Origin: Natrarchaeobaculum aegyptiacum
Lineage (GTDB): Archaea; Halobacteriota; Halobacteria; Halobacteriales; Natrialbaceae
Assembly (NCBI RefSeq): GCF_002156705.1
Contig: NZ_CP019893.1
Coordinates: forward strand, 3,782,001-3,846,000
DNA length: 64,000 bases
Reading direction: 5' to 3'
Shown here: positions 45,224 to 53,704 of the stretch, in pieces
How the letters are laid out: each line of letters begins with the position of its first letter
Position numbering within the stretch: the stretch's first letter is position 1
The notes under the pieces: model-generated
The model's database searches: none
Seen by the model: only the letters and a program-made list of their open reading frames with translations
Told to the model about the DNA's origin: nothing
Program-made: the position numbers and the translations under genes

Positions 45224-45336
45224 CGGTACAGGTAGGCCATCCAGGCGATCGTCACGACCAGTGCGAGCACGAGTGATCCCCAACCGACGAGGTCCATCGG
45301 CAGCGCCGTTTCGAGCACGACAGCGAGTGCGTTCAT
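45220..45336 (-). CDS. 38-residue membrane microprotein
   Basis: The reading frame encodes 38 residues, almost all in one hydrophobic segment (LVGWGSLVLALVVTIAWMAYLYR at the end). Support comes from a TATA-like AATTAAG on the minus strand at 45361-45367, about 25 bp before the ATG, which would give a leaderless transcript, and from the exact stop-to-stop overlap with the CinA-like gene. No family is recognised. Expression is not proven. Confidence 0.5.
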   Translation of the reverse strand: MNALAVVLETALPMDLVGWGSLVLALVVTIAWMAYLYR

Positions 45337-45424
45337 AGTCGGCGATCGGTCCTGCCCCCTCTTAATTCTACAGATTTGGGTCCGTGGACCACACCCTTTT
45401 GGGTCGACCGTTCGAACGACCGGT

Positions 45425-46573
45425 ATGGACGCGCTGGGGTTCGTCGTCAACCCGATCGCCGGGATGGGCGGTCGCGTGGGACTGAAAGGAACCGACGGAA
45501 AACTCGGGGAGGCACGCGACCTCGGGGCCGAGCCGCGGGCACCCGGTCGGGCGCGAAAAGCCCTTCGAGCCCTGTACAACCGGGAACCCGATCTGACCGT
45601 CTACACGGCTGCAGGCGTCCTCGGTGAGGATGTCGCCCGCGACGCTGGCTTCGACCCGAGGGTGGTCTACGCGCCCGCCGACGATTCGGATTCGGGCGAC
45701 GGAGATGCCGGGAACGGTACCGAAGGCGTGGCGACGGACCCGTCGAACCCGGGAACGACCGCGACGGACACCCGCGAGGCCGTGCGGGCGTTCCTCGAGC
45801 GCGGCGTCGACCTCGTCCTCTTCGTCGGTGGCGACGGAACGGCCGTCGACGTCGCGTCGGTGCTCGAAGATGGTGACACAGGCGACGCCGGTGAGACGCC
45901 GATGCTGGGCGTCCCAGCTGGGGTCAAGGTCTACTCGTCCGTGTTCGCCGTGACGCCCGCCGACGCCGGCCGCATCGCCGCCGAGTTCGACCGCGTCGCC
46001 CCACGAGAGGTCAACGACATCGACGAGGAAGCCTACCGTGCGGGCGAGGTCCGCTCTGAACTCAGGGCCGTCGTTCCGGTGCCCGTCGCCCCCGACGTTC
46101 AGGCGGGCAAACAAGTCGCGAGAGGAAGCGTCGATACCCTCGCGGCAGGCGTCGCCCGCGAGGTCGAGTCGGGACGAACGTACGTCTTCGGTCCGGGTGG
46201 GACCGTCGGCGCGATCCAGGAGGAACTCGAGATGGAGCCCTCACCGCTCGGCGTCGACGTCTGGCGGGACGGCGAGGTGGTCGCTCGAGACGCCCCAGAA
46301 CAGGAGATTCTCGAGGTGCTCTCCGAGCCGGCGACGATCGTCGTTTCGCCGATCGGTGGACAGGGATTCGTCTTCGGCCGCGGAAACCACCAGCTCTCGC
46401 CCGCCGTCATCGACCGTGCCGACGAAATCGAGGTCGTCGCGGCCGAGGAGAAACTGGACGACCTCGACGTGCTCCGGGTCGACACCGACGACGAAGCGAC
46501 CAACGAGGCGCTCAGGGGATGGCAGCGGGTCCGGACCGGCCGGTACACCACCCGGCTCGCGAAAATTGTATAA
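45425..46573 (+). CDS. ATP-NAD kinase-like protein
   Basis: The 382-residue protein starts with GFVVNPIAGMGGRVGLKGTDG and has the diacylglycerol/NAD kinase motif VLFVGGDGTAVDVAS, a later FGPGGTVG loop and SPIGGQGFVFGRGN. These are features of the COG3199-type predicted polyphosphate- or ATP-dependent NAD kinases. An acidic Ser/Gly/Thr insert (about 90-115) lies before the motif. NAD phosphorylation is likely but the phosphate donor is unknown. Confidence 0.83.
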   Translation: MDALGFVVNPIAGMGGRVGLKGTDGKLGEARDLGAEPRAPGRARKALRALYNREPDLTVYTAAGVLGEDVARDAGFDPRVVYAPADDSDSGDGDAGNGTEGVATDPSNPGTTATDTREAVRAFLERGVDLVLFVGGDGTAVDVASVLEDGDTGDAGETPMLGVPAGVKVYSSVFAVTPADAGRIAAEFDRVAPREVNDIDEEAYRAGEVRSELRAVVPVPVAPDVQAGKQVARGSVDTLAAGVAREVESGRTYVFGPGGTVGAIQEELEMEPSPLGVDVWRDGEVVARDAPEQEILEVLSEPATIVVSPIGGQGFVFGRGNHQLSPAVIDRADEIEVVAAEEKLDDLDVLRVDTDDEATNEALRGWQRVRTGRYTTRLAKIV

Positions 46574-46642
46574 GGGTTCCGAACAGGACGAGTCAGAGTC
46601 GAACCATATTACGATCGGTGAATTCGATACTGCGAATATAGT

Positions 46643-46652
46643 CAATATTAAG
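46643..46652 (+). promoter_or_regulatory. TATA box of the AbrB-PhoU gene
   Basis: CAATATTAAG lies about 28 bases before the ATG at 46677, in a short AT-rich block after the NAD kinase-like gene. The spacing predicts a leaderless transcript separate from the upstream gene. Confidence 0.5.
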
Positions 46653-46676
46653 ACGATCGCCACCCCTCTGAGTGAC

Positions 46677-47708
46677 ATGGAAACGCGGAAAGTGCAACGC
46701 CTCGGACCGTCGACGCTCGCCATGACGCTCCCCGCGGAGTGGGCGTCGGAACACGGCGTCGAAAAAGGCGACGAGGTATCACTGCGAACCAGCGGGAAAG
46801 GCACCCTGACGGTGATGCCCGAGTCTGCGAGTACCGAAGAGACCGAAGCGATCATCCACACGGACGAACTGGACGCCGGCGCCGTCGAACGCGCGATCGT
46901 CGCCCAGTACGTCCTCGGTCGCCGTATCATTCGCATCGAGCGCGAGGACGGCGCACTCGACTCCGAACACATCAACGCCGTCTATCAGGCAGAAACCCAG
47001 CTCATGGGGCTCGGCGTCATCGAGGAGACCCCCGAGAGCATCTCGATCCGCTGCTCGGTCGACCCCGAGGACTTCACCCTCGACAACCTCCTCGAACGCC
47101 TCGAGCGAACCGGCCAGACGATGCGCGGGGAGGGAATCAAGGCGCTGGCCCACGGCAACCCCGATCTCGCCCAGCGCGCGCTCAACCGGGAGCGACAGGC
47201 GAACAAGATCTTCGTCCTCCTGCTTCGCCTGATCTTCACCGCCTACCAGAACCCCAACCTCGCACGCGCGGTCGGCCTCAACAGCGGCTTCCCCCTGATC
47301 GGCTACCGCTCGATCGCGAAGAACCTCGAGTTGACCGCCGACAACGCAGAGGACATCGCCGAAATCGTGATGGAGACAGAGGGTCACACGCTGGACGTCG
47401 ACAGCTCCGTCATGCGGGAGATCCGCGAACTGAACGAGCAGGTCGACGAGATCACGACCCTCTCTGTCGAGGCGGCCGTCGAGCGCGACTACGACAAGTC
47501 CAACCGGGCCCGCCAGATGTTCCACGAGATCTCAGACCGCGAGAAAGAGATTCTCGCCGGCCTCCCCGAGATGTCGAACGACGATCTACTCCGAGTTCGA
47601 GAGGTGCTGGTCAGCCTCGAGCAAACTGCCCAGTACGCGATGCGAAACGCAGAAATCGCAGCGAATCTGGCGCTCAACGAGGAGTCCGAACACACGACGA
47701 TCAAGTAA
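46677..47708 (+). CDS. PhoU-family regulator with N-terminal AbrB domain
   Basis: The 343-residue protein has an AbrB/SpoVT-type DNA-binding domain (METRKVQRLGPSTLAMTLPAEWASEHGVEKGDEV, residues 1-50), followed by two PhoU-like helical repeats with NEQVDEITTLSVEAAVERDYDKSNRA and SLEQTAQYAMRNAEIAANLAL near the end. Haloarchaea use such AbrB-PhoU proteins in phosphate control. No pst genes are nearby. An upstream in-frame extension to 46038 overlaps the previous gene and is not real. Confidence 0.9.
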   Translation: METRKVQRLGPSTLAMTLPAEWASEHGVEKGDEVSLRTSGKGTLTVMPESASTEETEAIIHTDELDAGAVERAIVAQYVLGRRIIRIEREDGALDSEHINAVYQAETQLMGLGVIEETPESISIRCSVDPEDFTLDNLLERLERTGQTMRGEGIKALAHGNPDLAQRALNRERQANKIFVLLLRLIFTAYQNPNLARAVGLNSGFPLIGYRSIAKNLELTADNAEDIAEIVMETEGHTLDVDSSVMREIRELNEQVDEITTLSVEAAVERDYDKSNRARQMFHEISDREKEILAGLPEMSNDDLLRVREVLVSLEQTAQYAMRNAEIAANLALNEESEHTTIK

Positions 47709-47720
47709 CGGACGGAACCG

Positions 47721-47775
47721 ATGTCATAGCACGACGATATCGCACCACCACCACCGTGTCCCGGTGCCATGACAT
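47721..47775. promoter_or_regulatory. Interrupted 12-bp inverted repeat after AbrB-PhoU gene
   Basis: ATGTCATAGCAC at 47721-47732 and GTGCCATGACAT at 47764-47775 form an inverted repeat with one mismatch and a 31-base loop. The 200-bp interval contains no gene. It could be a terminator or the operator of the downstream small membrane protein gene. Confidence 0.35.
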
Positions 47776-47878
47776 TGAACTGATAGTCACCCACGGTGCC
47801 ACGGAACCGCGGTGGGACCGCACCGATCTCCTGATCCTTGCGTGCGTCGTGGGACGTGCGAGCACGACGAATAAGTGC

Positions 47879-47887
47879 GCTTAAGGG
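47879..47887 (+). promoter_or_regulatory. TATA box of the 62-residue protein gene
   Basis: GCTTAAGGG lies about 27 bases before the ATG at 47910, giving a probable leaderless start. It supports the short 62-residue reading. Confidence 0.5.
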
Positions 47888-47909
47888 ATCTCGCTCAGAA
47901 GCGGGGCGT

Positions 47910-48098
47910 ATGGCTACGCAATCGGAATCGTCGACGGACGTCGGCGTTGGACTGACGCTCGCACTCGGGGCGATCGCCACTATCGGTGCTGCGCTGATGC
48001 TGGTGGGTGCACCGGAGATCGAAGCCGCCTGGGGCTTCGGCATCGCGATTGTCTTCGCCGCGCTCGCGATCGTCGCCGTCCACCTCTACTGGGACTAA
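47910..48098 (+). CDS. Small two-segment membrane protein
   Basis: The 62-residue protein has hydrophobic segments at about 12-34 and 40-60 (AWGFGIAIVFAALAIVAVHLYW). Start is chosen by the TATA box about 27 bp upstream. The pattern of a Ser/Thr-rich start and two spans is common among conserved haloarchaeal small proteins; no function is known. Confidence 0.65.
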   Translation: MATQSESSTDVGVGLTLALGAIATIGAALMLVGAPEIEAAWGFGIAIVFAALAIVAVHLYWD

Positions 48099-48175
48099 GT
48101 TTTTCAGGACGTTCGACTACTCAGTGCCCCTCGATAGCGACCGGACTCGAGGACTGTTCGTCCCGGGGGCCGAAC

Positions 48176-49321
48176 TCACCGATCGATCGACTCGAAGAGC
48201 CAGTCGAGTCGATCGATCGCCTCCTGAATCGACGCTCGATCGGTCGCGTAGGATAGCCGCAAGTACTCACCCGCCCGATCCCCGAAGTCGACGCCGGGGG
48301 TGACGGCGACGCCAGCGTCTGACAGGAGGAGGTCAGCCACCTCGAGTGAATCGCCCGGCAGGTCGGAGACGTCCGCGAGGACGTAGTAGGCCCCCTGTGG
48401 CGTGTAGCCGAGGTCGAGGCCCCAGTCTTCGACAGCTTCGAGCAGGAGGTCCCGGCGCTCGCGATACCGATCCCGGACCGCCGCGAGTCGCTCCGGCGGA
48501 GACTCGAGGGCGGCGACGCCAGCGTCCTGAACGAAGTTGGGAGCGCAGATGAGCAGGTTCTGGGCGAGCCGGTTGACGGCCTCGACGTACGCGGGCGGGA
48601 CGACGAGCCAGCCGAGTCGCCAGCCGGTCATCGCGAATCGCTTCGAGAAGCCGTCGAGGACGAACGCGTCGTCTGTGTACTCGAGAATCGTGTGGGCGTC
48701 GACGTCGTAATCGAGGCCGTGATAGATCTCGTCGGCGACGATCGTCGTCTCCGTTCGTTCTGCGAGGGCCACGAGGCCCTCGAGCGTTTCGCCGTCCATC
48801 ACCGCTCCCGTCGGGTTGGCTGGTGAGTTGAGCAGGAGTGCCCGCGTCGAGGCATCGAGTGCGGCCTCGAAGTCGGCGACGGCCGGCTGAAAGCCGTTGT
48901 CGGCGTACAGAGGCACGGTCTCGACCTTCCCGCCGACGGTCCGGACGAAGTTCGGGTAGCAGGCGTAGTGGGGGTCAGTAAGCACCACCGGGTCGCCGGG
49001 GTCGACGAGGGCGGCCATCGCGAGCATGAGTCCGGGCGACGAGCCCGGCGTGACGACGATTCGACCGGGATCGACGTCGACGCCGTAGGTTCGGTCGTAG
49101 TAGTCGGCGATCGCCCGCCGGAGTTCGGGCTTCCCGCGGGCTGCTGTGTAGTCTGTGTTGCCGGCCTCGAGCGAGGAGATTGCGGCGTCGACGACGCCCT
49201 CCGGTGGGTCGAAGTCGGGTTCGCCCACCTCGAGGTGAACCACGTCGTCGCGTTCGCTCGCACGCTCGAAAACGTCCATCGCGATAAACGGCGTCACGTC
49301 GGCTGCACGATTCGATACCAT
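48176..49321 (-). CDS. Class I/II PLP-dependent aminotransferase
   Basis: The 381-residue enzyme shows VHLEVGEPDFDPPEGV, YTAARGKPELR, TPGSSPGLMLA, NSPANPTGAV, DEIYHGLDYD, the PLP lysine in LDGFSKRFAMTGWRLG and YLRLSYA near the end. It is distinct from the aminotransferase at 11289 and is not paired with a regulator. Aspartate or alanine are likely substrates but cannot be fixed. Confidence 0.9.
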   Translation of the reverse strand: MVSNRAADVTPFIAMDVFERASERDDVVHLEVGEPDFDPPEGVVDAAISSLEAGNTDYTAARGKPELRRAIADYYDRTYGVDVDPGRIVVTPGSSPGLMLAMAALVDPGDPVVLTDPHYACYPNFVRTVGGKVETVPLYADNGFQPAVADFEAALDASTRALLLNSPANPTGAVMDGETLEGLVALAERTETTIVADEIYHGLDYDVDAHTILEYTDDAFVLDGFSKRFAMTGWRLGWLVVPPAYVEAVNRLAQNLLICAPNFVQDAGVAALESPPERLAAVRDRYRERRDLLLEAVEDWGLDLGYTPQGAYYVLADVSDLPGDSLEVADLLLSDAGVAVTPGVDFGDRAGEYLRLSYATDRASIQEAIDRLDWLFESIDR

Positions 49322-49484
49322 CGGTCTATCCCCCAGTTGGAGTGAGAGCGGGTAAATCCACCCGGTCCACCCGTCCGCGTCGTCATCTCGATCAACCGGG
49401 GAGAAATCGGCCTGCTCGAGCCCAGACTGGAAAAATCCCCTGTAACAGTTAAGAGCGACGAGACCCTAGACGCCGCCACGGACG

Positions 49485-49715
49485 ATGACCGACTACTCCG
49501 ACGAAGAGCAGCGGATTCTCTCCCACCTCAGAGAGAGCGCCGCCCGCGGTGAGCGCTACTTCAGAGCGAAGAACATCGCAGACGCGATCGGACTCTCGTC
49601 GAAACAGGTCGGTGCGCGACTTCCTCACCTCGCCGAGAAATCGGACGACATCGACATCGAGAAGTGGGGTCGTGCCCGCTCGACGACGTGGAAAGTGACG
49701 CTCAGTTCGGCGTGA
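49485..49715 (+). CDS. Small winged-helix protein (DUF7123-like)
   Basis: The 76-residue protein has a winged-helix core EEQRILSHLRESAARGERYFRAKNIADAIGLSSKQVGARLPHLAEK and ends in a basic RARSTTWKV strand. It is a conserved haloarchaeal type, probably DUF7123. A TATA-like AGTTAAGAG lies about 33 bp upstream. Transcriptional or tRNA-related role is not known. Confidence 0.75.
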   Translation: MTDYSDEEQRILSHLRESAARGERYFRAKNIADAIGLSSKQVGARLPHLAEKSDDIDIEKWGRARSTTWKVTLSSA

Positions 49716-49742
49716 CCTGCGCCGGCGACGCGGTCCACCGCC

Positions 49743-49750
49743 TTTTTATC
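49743..49750 (+). promoter_or_regulatory. TATA box of the SRPBCC gene
   Basis: TTTTTATC lies about 26 bases before the ATG at 49773, fitting a leaderless transcript and selecting this start over an in-frame one at 49752. Confidence 0.5.
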
Positions 49751-49772
49751 GGTGACTCCCTCAGGAATAGGC

Positions 49773-50213
49773 ATGACTGTACGGGTCGAGCGGTCCTTCG
49801 AGTTACCGGCGCCCCCCGACCGCGTCTGGGCATTCATCGTCGATCCGGAGAACCGCGCCCGGTCGATCAGCGTCGTCGAGGAGTTCGTCGCAGACGACCC
49901 CGAGGGTCGACGCGTCACCTGGCAGGTCGAACTCCCGATCCCGCTCGTGCGCAAGACCGTCACGGTCGACACCGAAGACGTCACCCGTCGGCCACCGGAG
50001 TACGTCAAGTTCGTCGGCCGATCGAACGTGATGGAGGTCACCGGCGAACACGAGGTCGTCGAGACCGACACCGGTACCCGCCTCGAGAACACGTTCGTCG
50101 TCGACGGTAAACTGCCGGGCGTCGAGACGTTCTTCAAGCGCAACCTCGACGGCGAACTCGAGAACCTCCGGCGAGAACTCGTCGCCGACCTGAACGCAGG
50201 TGACCGGTCGTGA
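49773..50213 (+). CDS. SRPBCC (CoxG-like) family protein
   Basis: The 146-residue protein has the START/SRPBCC pattern: VERSFELPAPPDRVWAFIVDPENRARSI at the start, beta strands in the middle and a long final helix VETFFKRNLDGELENLRRELV. The family binds hydrophobic ligands; CoxG-like members attach some CO dehydrogenases to membranes, which is not indicated here. Its stop overlaps the nitrilase start (GTGA). Confidence 0.85.
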   Translation: MTVRVERSFELPAPPDRVWAFIVDPENRARSISVVEEFVADDPEGRRVTWQVELPIPLVRKTVTVDTEDVTRRPPEYVKFVGRSNVMEVTGEHEVVETDTGTRLENTFVVDGKLPGVETFFKRNLDGELENLRRELVADLNAGDRS

Positions 50214-51058
50214 CGACGACCGACGTGGCCGACCACGAACCAGCGAGGCTGACGATCGCACTCGCCCAGATCGAGGTCGAGCCGGCAGCCGTCGCGGGAA
50301 ACCGCGAGCGGGCACTCGAGGCGATCGCGGCGGCGGCCGAACGGGGGGCCGACCTGGTGGCTCTCCCCGAGCTGTTCTCGGTCGGCTACTTCGCGTTCGA
50401 GGAGTACGAACGGGCCGCAGAGCCGCTCGAGGGCGAGACCCTGAGTGCGCTCCAGACGGCAGCTACAGAGCACGACGTCGCCGTTCTCGCAGGAACGATC
50501 GTCGAGGACCTGGCAGCGACCGAAACCGCCCCCACGCCGGCGGACGAGGGACTGGCCAACACCGCCGTCCTCTTCGACGCAAGCGGCGAGCGACGGCTCG
50601 TCTTTCGGAAACACCACCTCTTCGGGTACGATTCGTCCGAATCGGAGTTGCTCGTCCCCGGCGAGCGACTCGAGACGGCCGACGTCGGCGGATTCACCGT
50701 CGGCGTGACGACCTGCTACGACCTGCGATTCCCCGAACTCTTCCGGCGATACGTCGACGCTGGCGTGGACCTCTTTCTCGTCCCGAGCGCGTGGCCCTAT
50801 CCTCGCGTCGACCACTGGGAGACCCTCTCACGGGCGCGTGCGATCGAAAACCAGTCGTACGTGGCGACGATCAACGGCAGCGGGCAGTTCCCAGATGCCG
50901 ACGCGACGCTGCTCGGCCGCTCGACCGTCTACGACCCGTGGGGCGTCACCCTCGCCTCGAGCGGCGACGACCCGTCGCTCGTGACCGCCGACCTCGAGCC
51001 GGAACGGGTCGAACGGATTCGCGACGACTTCCCTGCGCTCACAGATCGGCGCGAGTAG
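50210..51058 (+). CDS. Carbon-nitrogen hydrolase (nitrilase superfamily)
   Basis: The 282-residue enzyme starts at GTG 50210. The Glu-Lys-Cys triad is complete: Glu54 in LPELFSVGYF, Lys134 in FRKHHLFG and Cys169 in TTCYDLRFPELFR. This is the omega-amidase/NIT2-like branch that hydrolyses amides such as 2-oxoglutaramate. It is translationally coupled to the SRPBCC gene. Exact substrate is not known. Confidence 0.9.
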   Translation: MTTTDVADHEPARLTIALAQIEVEPAAVAGNRERALEAIAAAAERGADLVALPELFSVGYFAFEEYERAAEPLEGETLSALQTAATEHDVAVLAGTIVEDLAATETAPTPADEGLANTAVLFDASGERRLVFRKHHLFGYDSSESELLVPGERLETADVGGFTVGVTTCYDLRFPELFRRYVDAGVDLFLVPSAWPYPRVDHWETLSRARAIENQSYVATINGSGQFPDADATLLGRSTVYDPWGVTLASSGDDPSLVTADLEPERVERIRDDFPALTDRRE

Positions 51059-51365
51059 TCTCGAGTCGCTGGTAGCAGCCGATCACGAGATTGAGAACGC
51101 GAACGCACACCCAGTGCTGCCCCGACCGCTGACTTTTTGATCTCCTATCCCTAATCTGCGGTCGCCGGTACTGGCGCTTTTCACGTCGTACCTGGCAATC
51201 ACGCTGGCCCGTCGACGCTCGGTACCCGGGAACCGAGCACCGCCTCGTCCGCCGTCTCTCCCCACGCCCACCCTTTCGCCACTCTCGTTCACGAGCACCG
51301 AGCGACGGCCCACTGCGAAACAGCGTCCGCTTCGGTTCCCTTCGACTCGAGTCACGACTACTGCA
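51059..51365. other. Non-coding interval of about 300 bp
   Basis: No supported gene. It contains a 7-bp inverted repeat GCTCGGT/ACCGAGC (51217-51238, 8-base loop) around ACCCGGGA. The two flanking genes converge, so a terminator is plausible. Nothing else is recognised. Confidence 0.4.
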
Positions 51366-51926
51366 TCAGGATCGATCCGCGACCGGCGGGACCCGCGCCA
51401 ACAGGCCACGGACGGCCTCGAGTCCCGGATAGCCGTGGCGTCGCCAGTAGCCAAACGCGATCGCGGCGAGGACGAACTCGGAGACGAAGTACGGGTCCGA
51501 AAGCGACTCGAGAAAGAGCTCGAGGACGCTCGGTGCGCCGCTCTCGTACGGTTCGACGGGAGTAACCGGCCAGAGGAGGTGGGCCCCGGTCTCCTCGGGG
51601 TCCCAGAGGATCGGAAGCGCGTCGACGATCGTGTGCGAGAGTGCGCCGATGGCGAACGCGACGCCGTACTCCGCGCGACCGTGCCGGCGAGCCAGCAGGT
51701 ATAGCGCGATCGAGAGGGGGACGAGCAACAGCAGCGAGTGGCCGAGCGTCCGGCCGGTCGGGAGGACGCCGACGTACCACGCGAGCGGTTTGTCGAGGAG
51801 GTCGGGAAACTGGCTGCCGAAGACGAGGACGATCACGGCGACGCCGCCCGGCGGAGCGTTCAGCCGTACCCGCGTCGCGAGCGCGTAACAGAGGTAGGCG
51901 ACGGCGACGTGTCCGAGTGGCCACAT
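51366..51926 (-). CDS. YdjM/DUF457-type membrane-bound hydrolase
   Basis: The 186-residue protein starts MWPLGHVAVAYLCY and has four to five membrane segments with conserved polar residues: FGSQFPDLLDKP, GRTLGHSLLL and ALSHTIVDALPIL. This His/Asp pattern is the LexA-regulated YdjM/DUF457 family of predicted metal-dependent membrane hydrolases. The substrate is unknown. Confidence 0.83.
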   Translation of the reverse strand: MWPLGHVAVAYLCYALATRVRLNAPPGGVAVIVLVFGSQFPDLLDKPLAWYVGVLPTGRTLGHSLLLLVPLSIALYLLARRHGRAEYGVAFAIGALSHTIVDALPILWDPEETGAHLLWPVTPVEPYESGAPSVLELFLESLSDPYFVSEFVLAAIAFGYWRRHGYPGLEAVRGLLARVPPVADRS

Positions 51927-52029
51927 ACCGACGCCAGACGACTGGTGGCCCTAAATCCGTTACGAGAAGCGACCGGCAGCTCACGTCGGCCCGACTGGCC
52001 CCGGTCTCGAGCAGTGCTCGACGACCGGG

Positions 52030-53628
52030 TCAGTCTTCTCGAGTCGTCACGTCCGCCGAGAGCCCCTGTGCGAGTTCGATCTCCGATTCGTTGGAGATCG
52101 TCCAGGCGGTTCGGTCGGTGACGGCTTCGATCACCTCGCGCGCGCTCGGGAAGCCGTTACCGGACTTCTTGACCCCACCGAAGGGTAACTGGACTTCCGC
52201 ACCGATACACGGCAGGTTCGCGTAGGCCAGTCCGAGCTCCGCGCGGTCTCGGAAGGCGTTGAGCTGTCGGTAGTCCTCCGAGACGATCGCGCCAGCGAGG
52301 CCGTACGGTGTGTCGTCGTGGATCTCGAGCGCCCGATCGATGTCGCCGTCGTACTCGATCAGGGCGACGTGCGGGCCGAAAGACTCCTCGCGCAGACATC
52401 GCAGATCGGAGTCGTACTCGATCTCGTAGACGAACGGGCCGACCCAGTGGCCGTCGGCGAAGTCGCCGCGTCCCGCCGCACCGCCGTCGGTCGTCCCACC
52501 GTCAGCCGTTGCCACGTCGTCGGTCGGTGACTCGGGGAGTTCCGACGGCTCGAGGTCGAATCGATCGACGAGGACGGTCGCGCCCTCCTCGCGAGCGAGG
52601 TCGTTGTGGCGGCGGATCTTCTCGACGTGATCGGCCTCGATCGCAGGTCCCATGAACGTCTCCTCGTCGAGCGGATCCCCGACGGCGATCCGTTCGGCGA
52701 CGTCGACGAATCGTGACTTGAACTCGTCGTAGACGTCCGTGTGAACGATCAGGCGCTCGCTCGAGACGCATCGTTGCCCCGTCGTCTTGAAACTCGAGAG
52801 GACGGCAGCCTGCAGGGCGATCTCGAGGTCGGCGTGTTCGGTGATCACGATGGCGTTCTTGCCGCCCATCTCGCAGGCGGCGAGTTTGCCGGGTTCGCCC
52901 CCGACCGTGCTGGCGATCTCGTGGCCGACCTCGGCGGAGCCGGTAAAGAGGACGGTGTCGACGCGGTCGTCCGCGACGATGGCTTCGCCTGCGTCGCCGT
53001 AGCCCTGGACCATGTTGAACACGCCGTCGGGAATCCCGGCGTCGTCGAACAGTTCGGCGACGACCTGACCGCACCACGGCGTCTGTTCGGCCGGTTTCCA
53101 GACCACCGTATTCCCTTCGACCAGCGCGACCGCAACGTGCCAGAACGGAATAGCGATCGGGAAGTTCCACGGCGTGATACAGCCGACGACGCCGCGGGGC
53201 TTTCGACGCATGTAGGCGTCCTTCCCGGCGATCTCTGATGGAACGACGTCTCCGTGGGGGTGTCGTGCGTTGCCCGCGGCCCACTCGACCATGTGCCACG
53301 CCTCGGTCACGTCTGCCCGACCTTCCGAGATTTCTTTCCCACACTCCCGGGTCACGATCTCGCCCAGTTCGTCGTGGCGGTCGCGAAGTTCGTGGTAGAC
53401 GTCCCAGAGGTACTCCGCACGGTCGGGATGTGAGAGGGCCCGCCACTCCTCGAACGCCGCCGTTGCAGCCTCGAGCGCGACGTCGACGTCGGCATCGGTT
53501 CCCCGGTGGAACGTCCCGAGTGACTCGCCCGTCGCGGGATCCTCGCTCTCGAAGGTCTCACTCCCCCGGCCGTCGATCCACTCGCCGTCGACGTAGTGAC
53601 CCGTCGGATTCGTGGATTGGTTACCCAT
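52030..53628 (-). CDS. NAD(P)-dependent aldehyde dehydrogenase
   Basis: The 532-residue enzyme has the family sites: TPWNFPIAIPFWHVAVAL for Asn, GSAEVGHEIAS, the catalytic Glu in EMGGKNAIV, and catalytic Cys in FKTTGQRCVSSERL. A low-complexity insert (about 367-390, TDDVATADGGTTDGG) interrupts the second half. The start is MGNQSTNPTGHYVDGEW. It is nearer to the succinate-semialdehyde or piperidine-type dehydrogenases than to a named enzyme. Confidence 0.9.
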   Translation of the reverse strand: MGNQSTNPTGHYVDGEWIDGRGSETFESEDPATGESLGTFHRGTDADVDVALEAATAAFEEWRALSHPDRAEYLWDVYHELRDRHDELGEIVTRECGKEISEGRADVTEAWHMVEWAAGNARHPHGDVVPSEIAGKDAYMRRKPRGVVGCITPWNFPIAIPFWHVAVALVEGNTVVWKPAEQTPWCGQVVAELFDDAGIPDGVFNMVQGYGDAGEAIVADDRVDTVLFTGSAEVGHEIASTVGGEPGKLAACEMGGKNAIVITEHADLEIALQAAVLSSFKTTGQRCVSSERLIVHTDVYDEFKSRFVDVAERIAVGDPLDEETFMGPAIEADHVEKIRRHNDLAREEGATVLVDRFDLEPSELPESPTDDVATADGGTTDGGAAGRGDFADGHWVGPFVYEIEYDSDLRCLREESFGPHVALIEYDGDIDRALEIHDDTPYGLAGAIVSEDYRQLNAFRDRAELGLAYANLPCIGAEVQLPFGGVKKSGNGFPSAREVIEAVTDRTAWTISNESEIELAQGLSADVTTRED

Positions 53629-53704
53629 ACCATATCGTACGACGGTCGGGCGAAAATCCCTGTCGGTGCGTCACCGATCCTGAATATTTGCGGAACGAAC
53701 GGGA

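Noticed and set aside
51083-51454. Open frame in the 51.1-51.4 kb interval
   Set aside because: No start context, no motif and it overlaps the end of the YdjM-like gene; composition is not protein-like.
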